64,000 bases of DNA from Glandiceps talaboti (GCF_964340395.1 NC_135561.1:1783501-1847500), one strand, 5' to 3'. Positions 37,137-49,848 are shown, numbered from the stretch's first letter. The notes: generated from the letters alone by a model not told the origin. Made by a program: numbers and translations.

Positions 37137-37215
37137 GTACATACATACATACATACATACATACATACATACATACATACATACATACATACATACATAC
37201 ATACATACATACATA

Positions 37216-37255
<40 letters not shown>

Positions 37256-37462
37256 TACATACATACATACATACATACATACATACATACATACATACAC
37301 ACACACAGACACAGATACACAGACACTCAAACAAACACAGACATATGTACGTATATACACTCAAACACACAGACAAACCACAGATGTGTTAGTTATCTGT
37401 GGACAAACATACATACATACATACATACATACATACATACATACATACATACATACATACAT
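37137..37462. repeat. (ATAC)n/(CA)n compound microsatellites
   Basis: Long ATAC runs interrupted by CA runs, then CACAGACA variants, then a second ATAC run from 37406. All YIHT/YVCM open frames here are artefacts. Confidence 0.97.
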
Positions 37463-37586
37463 GTACACGCAAATGCAAACATTCAAATGTATTGGTACAC
37501 CCAGACTTATTACTTCATCTCATAATTTCCAAATTTAGAAAATAAAAAACACAAAAATGTCAGTTTAGAGATTCAATGTTTAATGC

Positions 37587-37611
37587 CCCCCCCCCCCCCC
37601 CCCCCCCCCCC
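37587..37611. repeat. poly-C run
   Basis: About 25 consecutive C. Other homopolymer G or C runs are at 1316-1330, 35645-35660, 59177-59190 and 59923-59930. Confidence 0.95.
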
Positions 37612-38045
37612 ATAAAAGACAAAAGTTTTGCTATGGGTCAAAAACTGAACATCAAATTTTGATGTGTCACATAAACTTTTGTGTGTCTGTGGCACATTAA
37701 ATTGGCAAAGAGAAGGTATACAGACCAGAAATTACCTACAAAACTCAAAGACATGCAATGCCATGTAAATCCTTCAGTAAGTAACACAAGCTTATAATCG
37801 GATATCTCTACACGGAAATGTCATCACAATTGATTCCATAATCTCAAAGAGTCATTGGCATATTATATGTCATACTTGTTACAACAACAAATTTTAAGTT
37901 GATGTCAATGGCAAGACTAGCGTGTTATAGGAAATGTCATTAGACTTTACATGTATATCTTTTGTCATAAAACAGATAAAGCTGATTTGAAGGACAAGAA
38001 AGTTAGAATTTCTTATTATCAGATAATTCACCTGTGTGGTTATTA

Positions 38046-38265
38046 GAATTCTCGGTACCTGAAATAGGATATTACTGTACTGCCTGCCAAAGCACATCAT
38101 GAAAATAATGAACATCCAAATTCTTTGTCTACACCATAACTTCCATTCCACACTCTTCTATTTACATGTATTTAATTTACTATAGGCGTGCATGAAAATA
38201 AGTTGGCCTCGTTCTATTTTGACCCTCTAGCATGAGGTAAAAAGCTATTGCAGGTACCGAGAATT
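38046..38265. mobile_element. AATTCTC-type TIR element, copy 2
   Basis: The left end GAATTCTCGGTACCTGAAAT and the right end CTATTGCAGGTACCGAGAAT form inverted ends of about 20 bp. The interior TTGGCCTCGTTCTATTTTGA then CCCTCTAGCATGAGGTAAAA matches 33980-34030. The gene-like exon at 38659 lies 394 bp downstream. Confidence 0.8.
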
Positions 38266-38658
38266 TATGTCAGCTTTCCATCAAACAGTTGGTACAAAGG
38301 CAAGCAAAAAGAGATAACACTTATCTCAGCATCTACTGTATGTGATTACAGACATAGCATGAACCAAACAACAAAATTCAGTGACTTTTCTTTTTGTAAT
38401 TAGAAATATGATACAATAAAAAAGCTCATCAGCTATGCTGTCATCATGACGGTTCTTTTCAAATCTAACAAATTGGTAATTTTAGTTGCATCATTAAAAA
38501 AGATAGACTGACCAGATGAAGTTTGAATACAATATCAATTTCACCCATTGGCAAAACACAGATGGTTATATTGACATATCTAAGGATATTTTTCCAGTTA
38601 TGCATGAAATATTAATGTTTTGCAGGTGTAACATGAAACATTTGTTTTTGTTTTCCAG

Positions 38659-38737
38659 GTAAACGTTTTGTATGAATGATTACGAAGAAGATAGTCTTCA
38701 CGAAACAGCTAAATTGAAAATCTCTTCTGAATTCAAG
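38659..38737 (+). other. MEA1: candidate leader exon 2 with an upstream ORF
   Basis: A pyrimidine-rich acceptor (TTTGTTTTTGTTTTCCAG) ends at 38658 and a donor AAG then GTGAGT begins at 38738, bounding 79 bp. ATG at 38672 opens MNDYEEDSLHETAKLKISSE, then FK, to the donor in phase 0. If spliced to 54952 the frame continues DHIINV and stops at TAA 54970-54972, overlapping the MEA1 start codon at 54965 in another frame. It would therefore act as an overlapping upstream ORF, not as MEA1 coding sequence. Alternatively it is a coding exon of an alternative transcript. The splice sites are good; membership of this gene is inferred. Confidence 0.5.
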
Positions 38738-39211
38738 GTGAGTTAATATTTGAGTTAATTTTGGTGTATCTGTTTAGAATGTTGTTCACATCTATGTACA
38801 GTAAGTATCCATTCATCCTGGACATGTGTCTGTTTATCCTGTCTACTCACTGGTTCTGTGACTCTGCTTAACATGTTGACAGTGAATAAGTATAGCAGAA
38901 TCGCAGATCCATCTAGTAGCCAGACCAGTGTCTGTTTGACTTCTGTAAAATATATCTTCACCTTCTTTACACATTTAGAGAATTCAAATAAGCAAACAAT
39001 ATTGGAGATATATTTTCTTTTCAACAGCAGATGAATTTTCAGACATGCTAAATCCTACTAGCTGTAGTTTTGAATTCTGCTGTTGTATACTGTGTGTAGT
39101 TTACATTCCCAAATATACTTTTATTTAAAAACAAACCACAGAAGACAACAAACTTGAATTCACAGAGATTATTGTTAACATTAATTCGTTAACACTGGTT
39201 TATAAAGCCGT

Positions 39212-39262
39212 TAGAGGAGTAGCTAGTGACAACCCTTAGGTCATGAGTATTTTCTGACTGAA
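39212..39262. mobile_element. palindromic element, family P copy 5, fragment
   Basis: AGTGACAACCCTTAGGTCAT then GAGTATTTTCTGACTGAATG matches the right arm of the family. The remainder is missing. Confidence 0.6.
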
Positions 39263-39756
39263 TGACGTTATCGTGAAGGTAGGGTTGTAGTAAACGTTTA
39301 TTTGCATGTCAAATAGAATTGCAGTAATTGAATATTAATGAGTGCTGTGTGAATGAAGAGGCCAATTACAAACAACTGTCAATGTGTGATGGATTTTAAA
39401 CTTTGTATGTGGTCTAGCTAGATTATATAGATATTCTATAGATTACATCCATTTCACTAAATGTGGAAGGAGAATCAAAACCATGGATAGCGTGTAGAGA
39501 TACCTGAAACACAAATATGGATTGCCGAATGTTACAGTATGTTTTGTATGCTGGTTTAACGGTGTCATATCCCAGGCAAAGATGATGGAGTGAGATAGAT
39601 TTAAATAGAATATACTCTATAATGGAGTATTTCAACATTATCTAACGTCTATGTATGACACATGGATGAGCCTCTTGGGATTTTAATAGCCTGCCAATTT
39701 GAAAACAAGGACACAAAACACATTAAGGTGAAACACTTGTCTATGCTTGAGTTGCC

Positions 39757-40030
39757 CCGGTTACATACATCAGAGTTCTCAGTTGGACATAACACTACAC
39801 AGTTGTGTGGCTCAGGTTATAGAGTCAACCTGACATCCTGTCCAGGTTGCTAGAAGGAGATAGAGTAGTTAAAGACAAGAGTCACGATGAAGGCTGGCAT
39901 CATGAATTGTGTAGGTTACATACATCAGAATTCTCTTATGTTACATAAACAATTATGTGGCTGTCAGGTTATTTATAGAGTCAAACTGAGATCCTGCCCA
40001 AACCCCTTGTAGGAGACAGAGCAATTGAGA
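39757..40030. repeat. diverged direct duplication, about 140 bp per copy
   Basis: GTTACATACATCAGAGTTCT ... CAGTTGTGTGGCTCAGGTTA ... ATAGAGTCAACCTGACATCC recurs from 39914 as GTTACATACATCAGAATTCT ... ATAGAGTCAAACTGAGATCC, both followed by TAGGAGA-type sequence. Confidence 0.8.
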
Positions 40031-41166
40031 CGCCAGAGAGATTAACATTATTAAGCTTCTTATAGTCAGAGTGGTACTGCTGAATAAGAGGCTAAATTAG
40101 ATTAAATGCATAATTCTAATGGTCTTCTAGTGTTTTTGCCAGAGTTCAGAACCTTTGTAAGAGAGAAAGAGGAAAATGTGGGAAGATTGAGACTGTTCTC
40201 ATACATTTTAAGGCTGGTTGAAGATGTATCCTTGGGAAAAAAACATGGTCAATCAGGTAGATTATATGTACATGTACAAAAACTACTTTAATTTATGTAC
40301 ATATACAACAAATCCATTGTTCCAAACCTTCAGGCTGTTCTAATTTTTGCCATAGTGTTTAGAAAATGAGTTTGAAATTTACCTTTTGATTGAGAGAATG
40401 GTACGATCCTCAAGAAAACACTTTCTACTAATAATTTAGTGATTGTAACTTCTGCATTCTGTATCACCAGTAAAGTAATTATTAAAATGGCTAAGCTTGT
40501 CTCATAACACATATTATTTGAAATATATCTAACCAATACTGTGTGGACATAATCCCAAAATTGTAATCACAGCAGTCATCATGTCAGACAACACATGTAC
40601 TTCATTTTGATGAGGACAACATTCACTAGCATTCTGATTAGCAGTATGCATACACAAAAAACAACTCATAATATGAAATCATTTTTTAACAGCTACACAT
40701 TTAAAGACTTAATGAATTTTGCATTACCGTAAGATGATACTTGCATATTAATTAGATGATTTGCATAACTAGATGTAACCCATCAATCGGTCATTTGAAT
40801 CCTTTTTCAAACAGTTTATACTATAGCATTTGTTGAATATTGAAAAAATGAGTTTCCATTTACAAGGATATGATAAAGGGCTGTCTGAACATGGTAAAGG
40901 AAAGACATAGTCATATTTCAGAGGTTGCAGAAAATGACTTGATAAGATAGAGACAGTCATACTTATTAAACAGCTACCTGCCTTGGGGTTTGTTATCTCA
41001 TAGATCCATTCAGTCGCCAACTCTCTGATTCGTGAACATTTCTAGAATTCTTCTTCGTGAAAACTTGTAAAACTATACTGTTGCAATGCTATGGCTGCAG
41101 GGTAAACAAATTAATACTTGTGAATAACAAAGGTACCTTGTTTCAATGGCTTGGACAGACATGAAC

Positions 41167-41417
41167 AGGGAACTTGCAATCCAGACTGAGCATGCTCAGA
41201 TGCAAAGGACTATGGGATTATCTGTGGTTATCGTAATACCTAATCTGGCTACGGATAAAATAAAAAAAAAAACCACAATGGTCAGGGTGACTTTGAATTG
41301 ATTATTTGTGGTTGTTACAAACAATGTAACATTATTGTTTACAATGCTAATAGATTAGTATTTATTATCACATTTCCCACGATGCAACATTCAACATGGC
41401 GGGTTTGCAAGTTCCCT
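41167..41417. mobile_element. TIR element, AGGGAACTTGCAA ends, 251 bp
   Basis: AGGGAACTTGCAA at the left is mirrored by TTGCAAGTTCCCT at the right. Just inside, GATGCAAAGGACTATGGGA and TCCCACGATGCAAC are also in inverted order. The interior is AT-rich and non-coding. A clear target duplication was not found. Confidence 0.75.
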
Positions 41418-42811
41418 ATTGCATTCATGGCAAAAATAAAGGGACTTGGCTTGTGATGGCCTTCCCTTTTATGAGAAAAAAATGACAGGCATATAAAGTG
41501 TGAAAATGTGAAAGACATTGTATGTGTTATGTACAGTACATGAAAAGAACGATGTCTGCATTTAATAGCAGGAAGCTCTATCCTGCCCTTTTACCACACT
41601 AACCCATTATTGTTATTCCTGTGTGCTTCAACTCCATACATTGAGATTTGCAATGAATGTATGCTGACAATCACTTAACACATAACTTAAGAAATATATT
41701 AAATTTGAAATAACAAATAAAGAATAATGGCCAGGCCTAACTAAGGAATACATGGCAATTACAAATGTAATGGGACATGACTCCCATTGAATTCTATACC
41801 GAAATATATAATTAAATTTATCATGGAAAATATTCAAGTTATATACTGTGTTGCCATGATGAAAGATTGTCATGAATTCCTACTGTTGTGCAAAAGCCTG
41901 ATAAAGTTGTTTTTACATACTGAAACACAATTAGAATATCCAAGGAAATCGTTTAAAATGATAGTTTATGTTGTGTCAGTAGAAGATAGTTTCTAATTGT
42001 TATGTGATGAGAAGTTGTGTTTGATCAAACCTATGAAGCAATACTTTTACTTTATTCAAAATGTATTTGTACATTTTTGTGTTTCATATTAAAGTGGAAA
42101 ATGATCATGAACAAACTAGCACACATTAAATTACATGTACATGTATAGATACAATTTACTGTGAGCATACATGTATGCAATGAGAATCACAAGTAATGCT
42201 CTGTGTCCAAGCTATTTAAATGAAAGGCTTGAAGCTACAACTTACCTTGAAGCAGGAAATCAGTATCCCGTGACTTGGCTATTATCATTGGCGTTTAGAA
42301 CAGGAAATGAACATGAAAGCTGTGAGCTAAAGGGTTAAATTTAGCCTTAAGTTTAATCTACTTCTGTCTGTGCCCTGACTATGCATTTTACTTATCAATG
42401 CTTTTAAAAATACATATATGAATTAGGGGTAGTTAAGCCTCAGACCCCCACCCCCACCCTCACCCCCACTTTTTAACTAAGTTGGTCAAAATTGAAGATG
42501 TTTCGGACACTACAATCAATTTCAAATCAGTATGTAGTATGTAGTGCTACGATTCCAAAATAGTATGTAGTCAGAAAAAATAGGGTTTTTTTGTTGACAC
42601 CTTACTTTATTTTTAGTGCCATGCATTTACTATAGTGAAAATTCTTCTAATTTCTCAATTTGACGACATTTTTTTAAAGAAATATTTGCATTTTAAAGGA
42701 TACAATCAGATCCATTAAAAGTAAAATCAAATTTGTAGGATGAGAACTAAAATGGCTCAAAAAATGTTCAGTGTTCATGTATACCTCTAACATGCATGAA
42801 CTGGTTTCAAC

Positions 42812-43215
42812 CAAACCTAGCACAATTGTCAAACCAACCAAACCTAGCACAGTTGTCAAACCAACCAAACCTAGCACAGTTGTCAAACCAACCAAACCTA
42901 GCACAATTGTCAAACCAACCAAACCTAGCACAGTTGTCAAACCAACCAAACCTAGCACAGTTGTCAAACCAACCAAACCTAGCACAATTGTCAAACCAAT
43001 CAAACCTAGCACAATTGTCAAACCAACCAAACCTAGCACAATTGTCAAACCAACCAAACCTAGCACAATTGTCAAACCAACCAAACTTAGTGTAACTGTC
43101 AAACCAACCAAACCTAGCAAACCAACCAAACCTAGCACAACTGTCAAACCAACCAAACTTAGTGTAACTGTCAAACCAACCAAACCTAGCATAATTGTCA
43201 AGCCAACCAAACCTA
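42812..43215. repeat. 27-bp minisatellite, about 15 copies
   Basis: The unit is AAACCTAGCACAATTGTCAA then ACCAACC. The 27-bp period keeps frames open on both strands (TKPSTIVKP on plus; GLVGLTIVL on minus). One unit is shortened to AAACCTAGCAAACCAACC near 43118. It has no start or splice context and I treat it as non-coding. Confidence 0.95.
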
Positions 43216-43237
43216 TTGTGACTGTTGACAATGAGTG

Positions 43238-43475
43238 AATGGTGGCCATACCTGTATATATTGTCAAATGGTGGCCATACATGTACATGTATATGTTATC
43301 AAATGCGGTGGCCATACATGTATATGTTATCAAATGTGGTGGCCATACATGTATATGTTATCAAATGGTGGCCACACATGTATATGTTATCAAATGATGG
43401 CCATACATGTATATGTTATCAAATGTGGTGGCCATAAATGTATATGTTATCAAATGTGGTGGCCATACATGTATT
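43238..43475. repeat. about 30-bp minisatellite with ATGTATAT units, eight copies
   Basis: GGTGGCCATACATGTATATG then TTATCAAATG is repeated, with GTGGTGG insertions making 30- and 33-base units. It adjoins the 27-bp array but is unrelated to it. Confidence 0.9.
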
Positions 43476-44589
43476 GTATATTTTGTTTTATTCAGAATAT
43501 GAATTAGTAAGTTGAGCCATTTGGGAAATAGACTTAATTGACGACTGGTTTAAATTTGTAGGTATTTAAATAATAAATTATAAATGGCAATCTCATTAGA
43601 TATTTCATCGTACTGTAGAGTTAATTTATGAAGCATTTTACTGCGAATTCTTTCTAATGTACATTATTAATTTTTATGATAGGAAATGTAAATATAAAAA
43701 TGATGAATAAATTAATGAGTGTGTCATCTTCATATTATGAATAGTACAAAGAGTTATTAAACATAGTGAAATGTTGTCATTAATCATTTGCATCTAGTCT
43801 TTAGTTTCATACTAATGTACCTAATGAATTATTTGTAATTATGAATATATTAAAAATTGATGAATACATTACAAATAATATATATGGAATTTGTAGAAGA
43901 TGGAATTTTTTGAAATTTTTCTATTGAAATACGCAATGCAGTATTCAGACTGTCTAGGGCTGTAAAAAAGATGTATTATACTTTTATTTATGTTATTAAT
44001 TTTAAGTGAATTATAGAAACTTAGTGAAGTGGAAAAAATTGATGGCTGTATACCTGATGTGTTTGTGGTATGAGACACAGTAGGACCATCATTAGTAGTC
44101 AGATTAGTTCATTTTGAACACTACACTGGGGGATTAAAAATTGCTTTTCCGTCTATATGAAGAAATATATGTAAGATCATTGCTAGTACATGTGAAATTT
44201 ACACTGATGGAGAGTGAATCTTTCTTGAAGCAATCAGCTGGGTACAAAACCTCCCATTGGTTCAATCATGCAATTTGTTTTTCTCTGTGATGTTCTGTAC
44301 AGTTTACTCGTCCATTCCAGTAAGAGAAGATCATATACAAAATATATGATTAATTGTATTATTTGGGAGATGGGTAGCGGTAAGGGTGTTATAATTTGAT
44401 CTGTGTGTACAGTGAGGGGAAAGGTGTATCTACACAACTTTGGATGGGGTTAGGGTATTATTCCTTTCCAAGTTTCACTATGGTTTTCTCTTTACATTGT
44501 CCTGTATTCTGCATGCTATAGTATGGTAGAGGGGGTATGATTGTATTCCAAATTGCCATATGCTCTCCTCTGTACAGTGTCGTTTTTGC

Positions 44590-44715
44590 TAAGGTTTGGG
44601 AACCCCGGTAACAGAAAGGGGGAAAGAGGTAAAACTGGTAGTGCTTCCCATGCAATGTATCATAATTTTGGTGGGGAACCCCGGTAAAATGATGTGGGAA
44701 CCCCGGTAGATTTTA
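44590..44715. repeat. GGAACCCCGGTAA motif, three copies
   Basis: GGGAACCCCGGTAACAGAAA, GGGGAACCCCGGTAAAATGA and GGGAACCCCGGTAGATTTTA occur within 130 bp at unequal spacing. No tandem unit is clear and the meaning is unknown. Confidence 0.6.
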
Positions 44716-44954
44716 CCTACTTACCGCTCTTAAATAAAACACTGATTACTGTGTCCTGTATTCTGTGTATATTTAGGAGGGGAGGGGTTCCCTACACTGA
44801 GTATGCTGAAACTTTCCTGAACCCACTGTGACTTCATAAACCTAGACACCTAATGGAGGTTTCCTGTAGTGAAACCTTGAAATCATCCAGCCGTGGGTCA
44901 ATATCATGTGAGGTTTACTGAAACTCTCCTGATATTTAGTGTTGGTTTCAAAGA

Positions 44955-45095
44955 GACACGAATAAAAATAACAAACTGAATACCAAGCAATAACTGTATC
45001 CACGAATAAAAATAACAAACTGAATACCAAGCAATAACTGTATCCACAAGTGAAAATAACAAACTGAATACCAAGCAATAACTGTATCCACATTT
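44955..45095. repeat. about 45-bp tandem repeat, three copies
   Basis: CGAATAAAAATAACAAACTG then AATACCAAGCAATAACTGTA then TCCA is present three times; the third copy has AAGTGAAAATAAC. Confidence 0.95.
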
Positions 45096-45717
45096 ACAGT
45101 CATAACTCATCCCCAACAAGTAGACCGAAAACCTGCAATTTTGTGAGTTTCTGGAAATATTGATAAACATTTTCAAATATGTGTGGGCTGGTAGATGGAT
45201 ACTATATTTTATTGGACTATTGGAAGTATTTTATTTCTATTTTAACAAGAAGGCACTCAGAAATTAAAAGAGGGTGTGGTGCCCCTGTTACCTTGTTCAG
45301 AGAGAACACTGTATTTAGTATATCATATTATCATTAATATCTAATGTATATGACATTTTTATCACATTGTGATGTATATTGTTATACACTCTATCATACC
45401 TTGCTATCTACCTTTAGCGACAGTGACGTCAGACTTAGTCTGTATGTCAGAATGTTATGTCATTAGTCATGCTGTGTTTTACTTTCCTGTCTTTGATGAA
45501 GGATCGTTTTGTGGACATTTACAGCTGTTGATGTGCTCTTTAAATGTGAAAGCATTGATTTTTAGGACATCTATCTTGGTGTTTCATTTCTCTTGTAAGT
45601 GATGTATAGTTTTACTCTGACGCCATGACTCTCATAAAATATGACAGTATAAACGGATCTATCTATCTTTGGCATCTGATGTATTACATCAACCTATACA
45701 CAGTGCAATATTTTACA

Positions 45718-45899
45718 CACAACACACACACACACACGCTCTCTCTCTCTCTCTCTCACTCTCTCCCTCCCCCCTCCCCTCCCTCCCTCCCTCCCTCCCT
45801 CCATCCCACTCCTCACTCTCCCTCCCCTCCCTCCCTCCATCCCTCTCTCTCTTTCTCTCTCTCTCTTTCTCACTTTCTCTTTCTCTCTCTCTCTTTCTC

Positions 45900-45995
<96 letters not shown>

Positions 45996-45997
45996 AG
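45718..45997. repeat. (CA)n, (CT)n and (CCT)n microsatellite, about 280 bp
   Basis: A short CA run leads to CT and CCCT units and then a long CT run with occasional TTTCT. Long Ser/Leu/Pro frames on plus and Arg/Glu frames on minus are artefacts. Confidence 0.97.
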
Positions 45998-46308
45998 ATT
46001 TGTATGCTTGGATATTTCTTACAACTCACAGAAAAAACGCTGATGCTTCAATGACGTGTTCATGCAAGGATGTGGATGAAATGAGGTGAAAACAACAACT
46101 GATACACAATATAAATTTGCCAATAAAATGTACCAGCAAATATATAATAAAGATTTTGTCAAGTTATCACCAATTTACAGAGTCAGTCTGTATAAAGAGT
46201 TTTATTATGTAAATTGCTTTTGGATAATTTACCCATTCTGAAAAATCATATCTATAGTAGAGTTATACACGTACGAAAATTTTCCTCTTGTCTCCTTGCA
46301 GATTAGTC

Positions 46309-46640
46309 TTAGACTAGTTCCTATACAGTATCATTACCATTTACACCTCCACTCACATAGTCTAGTTCCTATACAGTATCATTACCATTTACACCTCCAC
46401 ACACACAGTCTAGTTCCTATACAGTATCATTACCATCTACACCTCCACTCACTATAGTCTAGTTCCTGTACAGTATCATTACCATTTACACCTCCACTGA
46501 CATAGTCTAGTTCCTTTACAGTATCATTACCATTTACACCTCCACTCACAGTCTAGTTCCTATACAGTATCATTTACACCTCCACTCACAGTCTAGTTCC
46601 TATACAGTATCATTACCATTTATACCTCCACTCACAGTGG
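46309..46640. repeat. about 46-bp minisatellite, seven to eight copies
   Basis: GTCTAGTTCCTATACAGTAT then CATTACCATTTACACCTCCA then CTCACA is repeated with unit-length variants. The left edge TTAGACTAGTTCCT equals the outer end of the palindromic element at 27195. Confidence 0.95.
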
Positions 46641-47559
46641 TTTTAGTTAAAAACCATGTTGGCATCCAGACCACTTGCAGATATTCTGCACTTTCAAGAA
46701 AATCTGTTAACAAATTTTTGTAAATAACTATTTCCTTGCACTAGAAATCACAAATATTCAGAACCTCATCAGTGACAATTCTATGCTTTAAAAATGTTAA
46801 CAAAGTTTTGACAAAACCAGGTGTACACTCAAGTGAGATGTGCCTGAATTCAAAGAGTACGTTATGTCAAAGAGTGCATTTGACAGAGAGGATTGTGGGA
46901 TATTCTGCATACTATACAGTATTTCATATTGATAATTATCTATCATAAAACAATGGGATTTATTTCACAGATGGGATATTTTGTCAAAATACTTAGTTTT
47001 TCAGTTCATTCATGTGAATATGATCCTTAAGTTTTTTTACAAAAACAACAACATAATTTCTAATTTTTTTAAATGTGTATTGTACAGATTGCATTCATTC
47101 TTTGAGTTTCTCTTGATTTTTCTAACTGCATGATTCAAAACATAAGAATTAACTAATTTATTCCAGTTTTCTGAGCTCTGCTTGTTCATTGAATATTAGT
47201 ATTGCTGCATGACCTTGAGTGCAAGGTCAGCTACATGTATATTTATGACATCCAACAAAAGATATAACAGATGGTTTATTTGTTGGTATTCTCCTTTATT
47301 ACCCAGCAACCTGAGTTGGCACCAAATTTATAGTGCAGACAATTGTATGTATGTATGTATACACTAGTCCATGATTTACATATGTGGAGGTTAATCCTGT
47401 TTTGCTCAACTTGTAGGTTTTTGTGTACAAACAAGTGCCCTCCCCCTGGTAGAGAGGATTAACGTACAAATGTATACCTGTATAGTAGCCCAGCCTGTAC
47501 ATGTAACACCATGGATCTATTAGTGATATTATTAATATAATAGATCCATGGTAATTACA

Positions 47560-47745
47560 CCTAACCCACAGTATATAACACCTAGCCCAGTGTACTGCAT
47601 CTAACACCTAGCCCAGTGTACTGCATCTAACACCTAGCCCAGTCTCTCAATAATAGATCCATGATACATCTAATACCTAACCCAGTCTATATATATGGTA
47701 CACATAACACCTAGCCCTGCCATGATATAAATGTAACACCTAACC
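47560..47745. repeat. degenerate repeat around CACCTAGCCCAGT
   Basis: AACACCTAGCCCAGTGTACT then GCATCT is present two to three times, followed by looser copies (TAATACCTAACCCAGTCTA, AACACCTAGCCCTGCC). Confidence 0.8.
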
Positions 47746-48162
47746 CAAAGACTTTGCTATTCTGGCTTGATAAAAATCAGACTAAACAGCATTGTTAAAC
47801 CAGATAATAAATTAAATCTCTTGGCTGTATATAAATCAGGTTAGTCTGATTTTAACATCAGTCTGACCCCAGGCTATAGTAAATCACACAGGTGTTGTAC
47901 AGATGTAGATATATCTAGTAATGAACACATCTATCAAATCTGTGAAGTGATAATTTGTATTGCAATTTTATAAAGGTTAGTGTATACTTTATAGCTTGAG
48001 AACGAAACACAACACATCAACATCAGCCATCTTGCCAGACAGTCAATGATTTCAACTCTCTATTTCACCATTGAATGGTACGTATACTTGATTTCACCAG
48101 CTCACTTACAGTAGAGTAGACTTGGCTGTCTAACTTGTCAATGTCGTTTTCCAGGTTAAACC

Positions 48163-48625
48163 TCAGTGGTCTGAGGTTAAACCATAGACCCTCCACCCAG
48201 GATGGAGGGTTTGAGGTTAAAACATATCCTCCACCCAGAATGGAGGGTTTGAGGTTAAACCATAGACCTTCCACCCAGGATGGAGGGTTTGAGGTTAAAA
48301 CATAGACCCTCCACCCAGGATGGAGGGTCTGAGGTTAAAACATATCCTCCACCCAGAATGGAGGGTTTGAGGTTAAAACATAGACCCTCCACCCAGGATG
48401 GAGGGTTTGAGGTTAAAACATAGACCCTCCACCCAGGATGGAGGGTTTGAGGTTAAAACATAGACCTTCCACCCAGGATGGAGGGTTTGAGGTTAAACCA
48501 TAGACCCTCCACCCAGGATGGAGGGTCTGAGGTCAAAACATAGACCCTCTCCACCCAGGATGGAGGGTTTGAGGTTAAAACATAGACCCTCTCCACCCAG
48601 GATGGAGGGTTTGAGGTTAAAACTA
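48163..48625. repeat. about 40-bp minisatellite, twelve copies
   Basis: GGTTAAAACATAGACCCTCC then ACCCAGGATGGAGGGTTTGA. CCCTCCACCC...GGATGGAGGG is an internal inverted repeat, so every unit can form a small hairpin. A shorter form (ACATATCCTCCACCCAGAAT) is interspersed. Confidence 0.95.
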
Positions 48626-48927
48626 ATGTGTTGAGCCAGACAGCTAAGTCCCTGAGTTACAGCTCATTCTATCACTGTGACGTAACAAATGTATTGGACA
48701 TTAATGTTACAACTAGAACAGAAATGAAACCGATATTTGAAGTTTCAAGTCAGATGACCTCTGACATTTGACCTTTCACCTGTTTTGACTTAAGTTCTCA
48801 TAAATATCTCAGATATATTTCTTTTTTTTTGCAATTTATATACATTGATAAGTTTCAACCCCATGTCTCAGTCTATTATTAGGTGTAATGTTAGATGTGT
48901 TTCTCATGTTCTATGATGATTAAGTCT

Positions 48928-49195
48928 TTCTTCAGATAAAATTCCAAAAATAATATTTTCAAAAATAAAATTGTAACATGATTATTGAAACTGTCTAAAT
49001 GAAACTTAACTCATTTCACATGTGTGAAAACACTTAAAACCAGGAATATGGTAAAAATAACTCTTCAGATAAAATTCCAAAAATAATATTTTCAAAATAA
49101 AATTCGAACATGATTATTGAAACTGTCTAAATGAAACTTAACTCATTTCACATGTGTGAAAATACTTAAAACCAGGAATGTGGTAAAAATAAATA
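48928..49195. repeat. direct duplication of about 130 bp
   Basis: CTTCAGATAAAATTCCAAAA, ATAATATTTTCAAAA, ACATGATTATTGAAACTGTC, TAAATGAAACTTAACTCATT and TCACATGTGTGAAAA.ACTTA then AAACCAGGAAT occur twice with few differences. Confidence 0.95.
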
Positions 49196-49589
49196 TTTTA
49201 TATTGTCATCATGTACATATCTTGGCTTCCATTCCTGAAAAGAAGAAAAATCATTAAAGGAACAATTGCCAACTTCAGACACTATTTTTTTCTTGTAAAC
49301 ATATACTTGTAAACATAAAAAATCATCAAAGTATTGTTTCTATGAGTATAAAATCTCCAAATAATGATAACAGATACAGTGGGTTCATTTTCTTAATGAT
49401 CCTGATGTAATCAGCAATTTTTGGGTACACCCAAAAATTACATCATTGGAATCATTCATTAAGTTTGCTATGTTTCGATTTAAGGTCATCACATTACACG
49501 GGATCATTATTCTTGACTAACTGTTTCTACATCTCTGCCAAACAACTGTTTTTCACACCTAAATTTTAATCCCTATCCAAACTGAGTCT

Positions 49590-49848
49590 TAAAGGCCAGG
49601 GTTTCAATCCCTGATTCTCACATTAGTGTTATCATATCAGTTAAAGGCCAGGGTTTCAATCCCAGGTTCTCACATTAGTGTTATCATATCAGTTAAAGGC
49701 CAGAGTTGCAATCCCAGGTTCTCACATTAGTGTTATCATCATATCAGTTAAAGGCTAAGGTTTCAATCCCAGGTTCTCACATTAGTGTTATCATAGCAGT
49801 TAAAGGCCAGGGTTTCAATCCCAGGTTCTCACATTAGTGTTATCATAT
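49590..49848. repeat. about 55-bp minisatellite, five copies
   Basis: TTAAAGGCCAGGGTTTCAAT then CCCAGGTTCTCACATTAGTG then TTATCATATCAG is repeated. GGTTTCAATCCC resembles a tRNA T-arm, but there are no other tRNA features. Confidence 0.95.

Larger units (their letters stand above)
21084..38658 (+). other. putative intron 1 of the MEA1-like gene (17.6 kb)
   Basis: The donor GTAAGT is at 21084 and the acceptor TTTTGTTTTCCAG ends at 38658. Apart from the repeats listed separately I see no exon. Plain AT-rich stretches include 21090-22160, 22510-23350, 25240-26230, 27300-28090, 29910-30240, 31530-32690, 34060-35090 and 35160-36630. The intron hosts one 5'-truncated retrotransposon and several TIR elements. 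Confidence 0.45.

Noticed and set aside
42674-43333. 219-codon minus frame (GLVGLTIVL repeats) and 155-codon plus frame (TKPSTIVKP)
   Set aside because: A 27-bp tandem repeat is open on both strands because its length is a multiple of three. A structural repeat protein is possible in principle but there is no flanking coding context.
45625-46089. Ser/Leu-rich plus frame and Arg/Glu minus frame
   Set aside because: (CT)n microsatellite translation.
49590-49848. GGTTTCAATCCC words resembling a tRNA T-arm
   Set aside because: No acceptor stem, D-arm or anticodon arm around them; they belong to a minisatellite unit.
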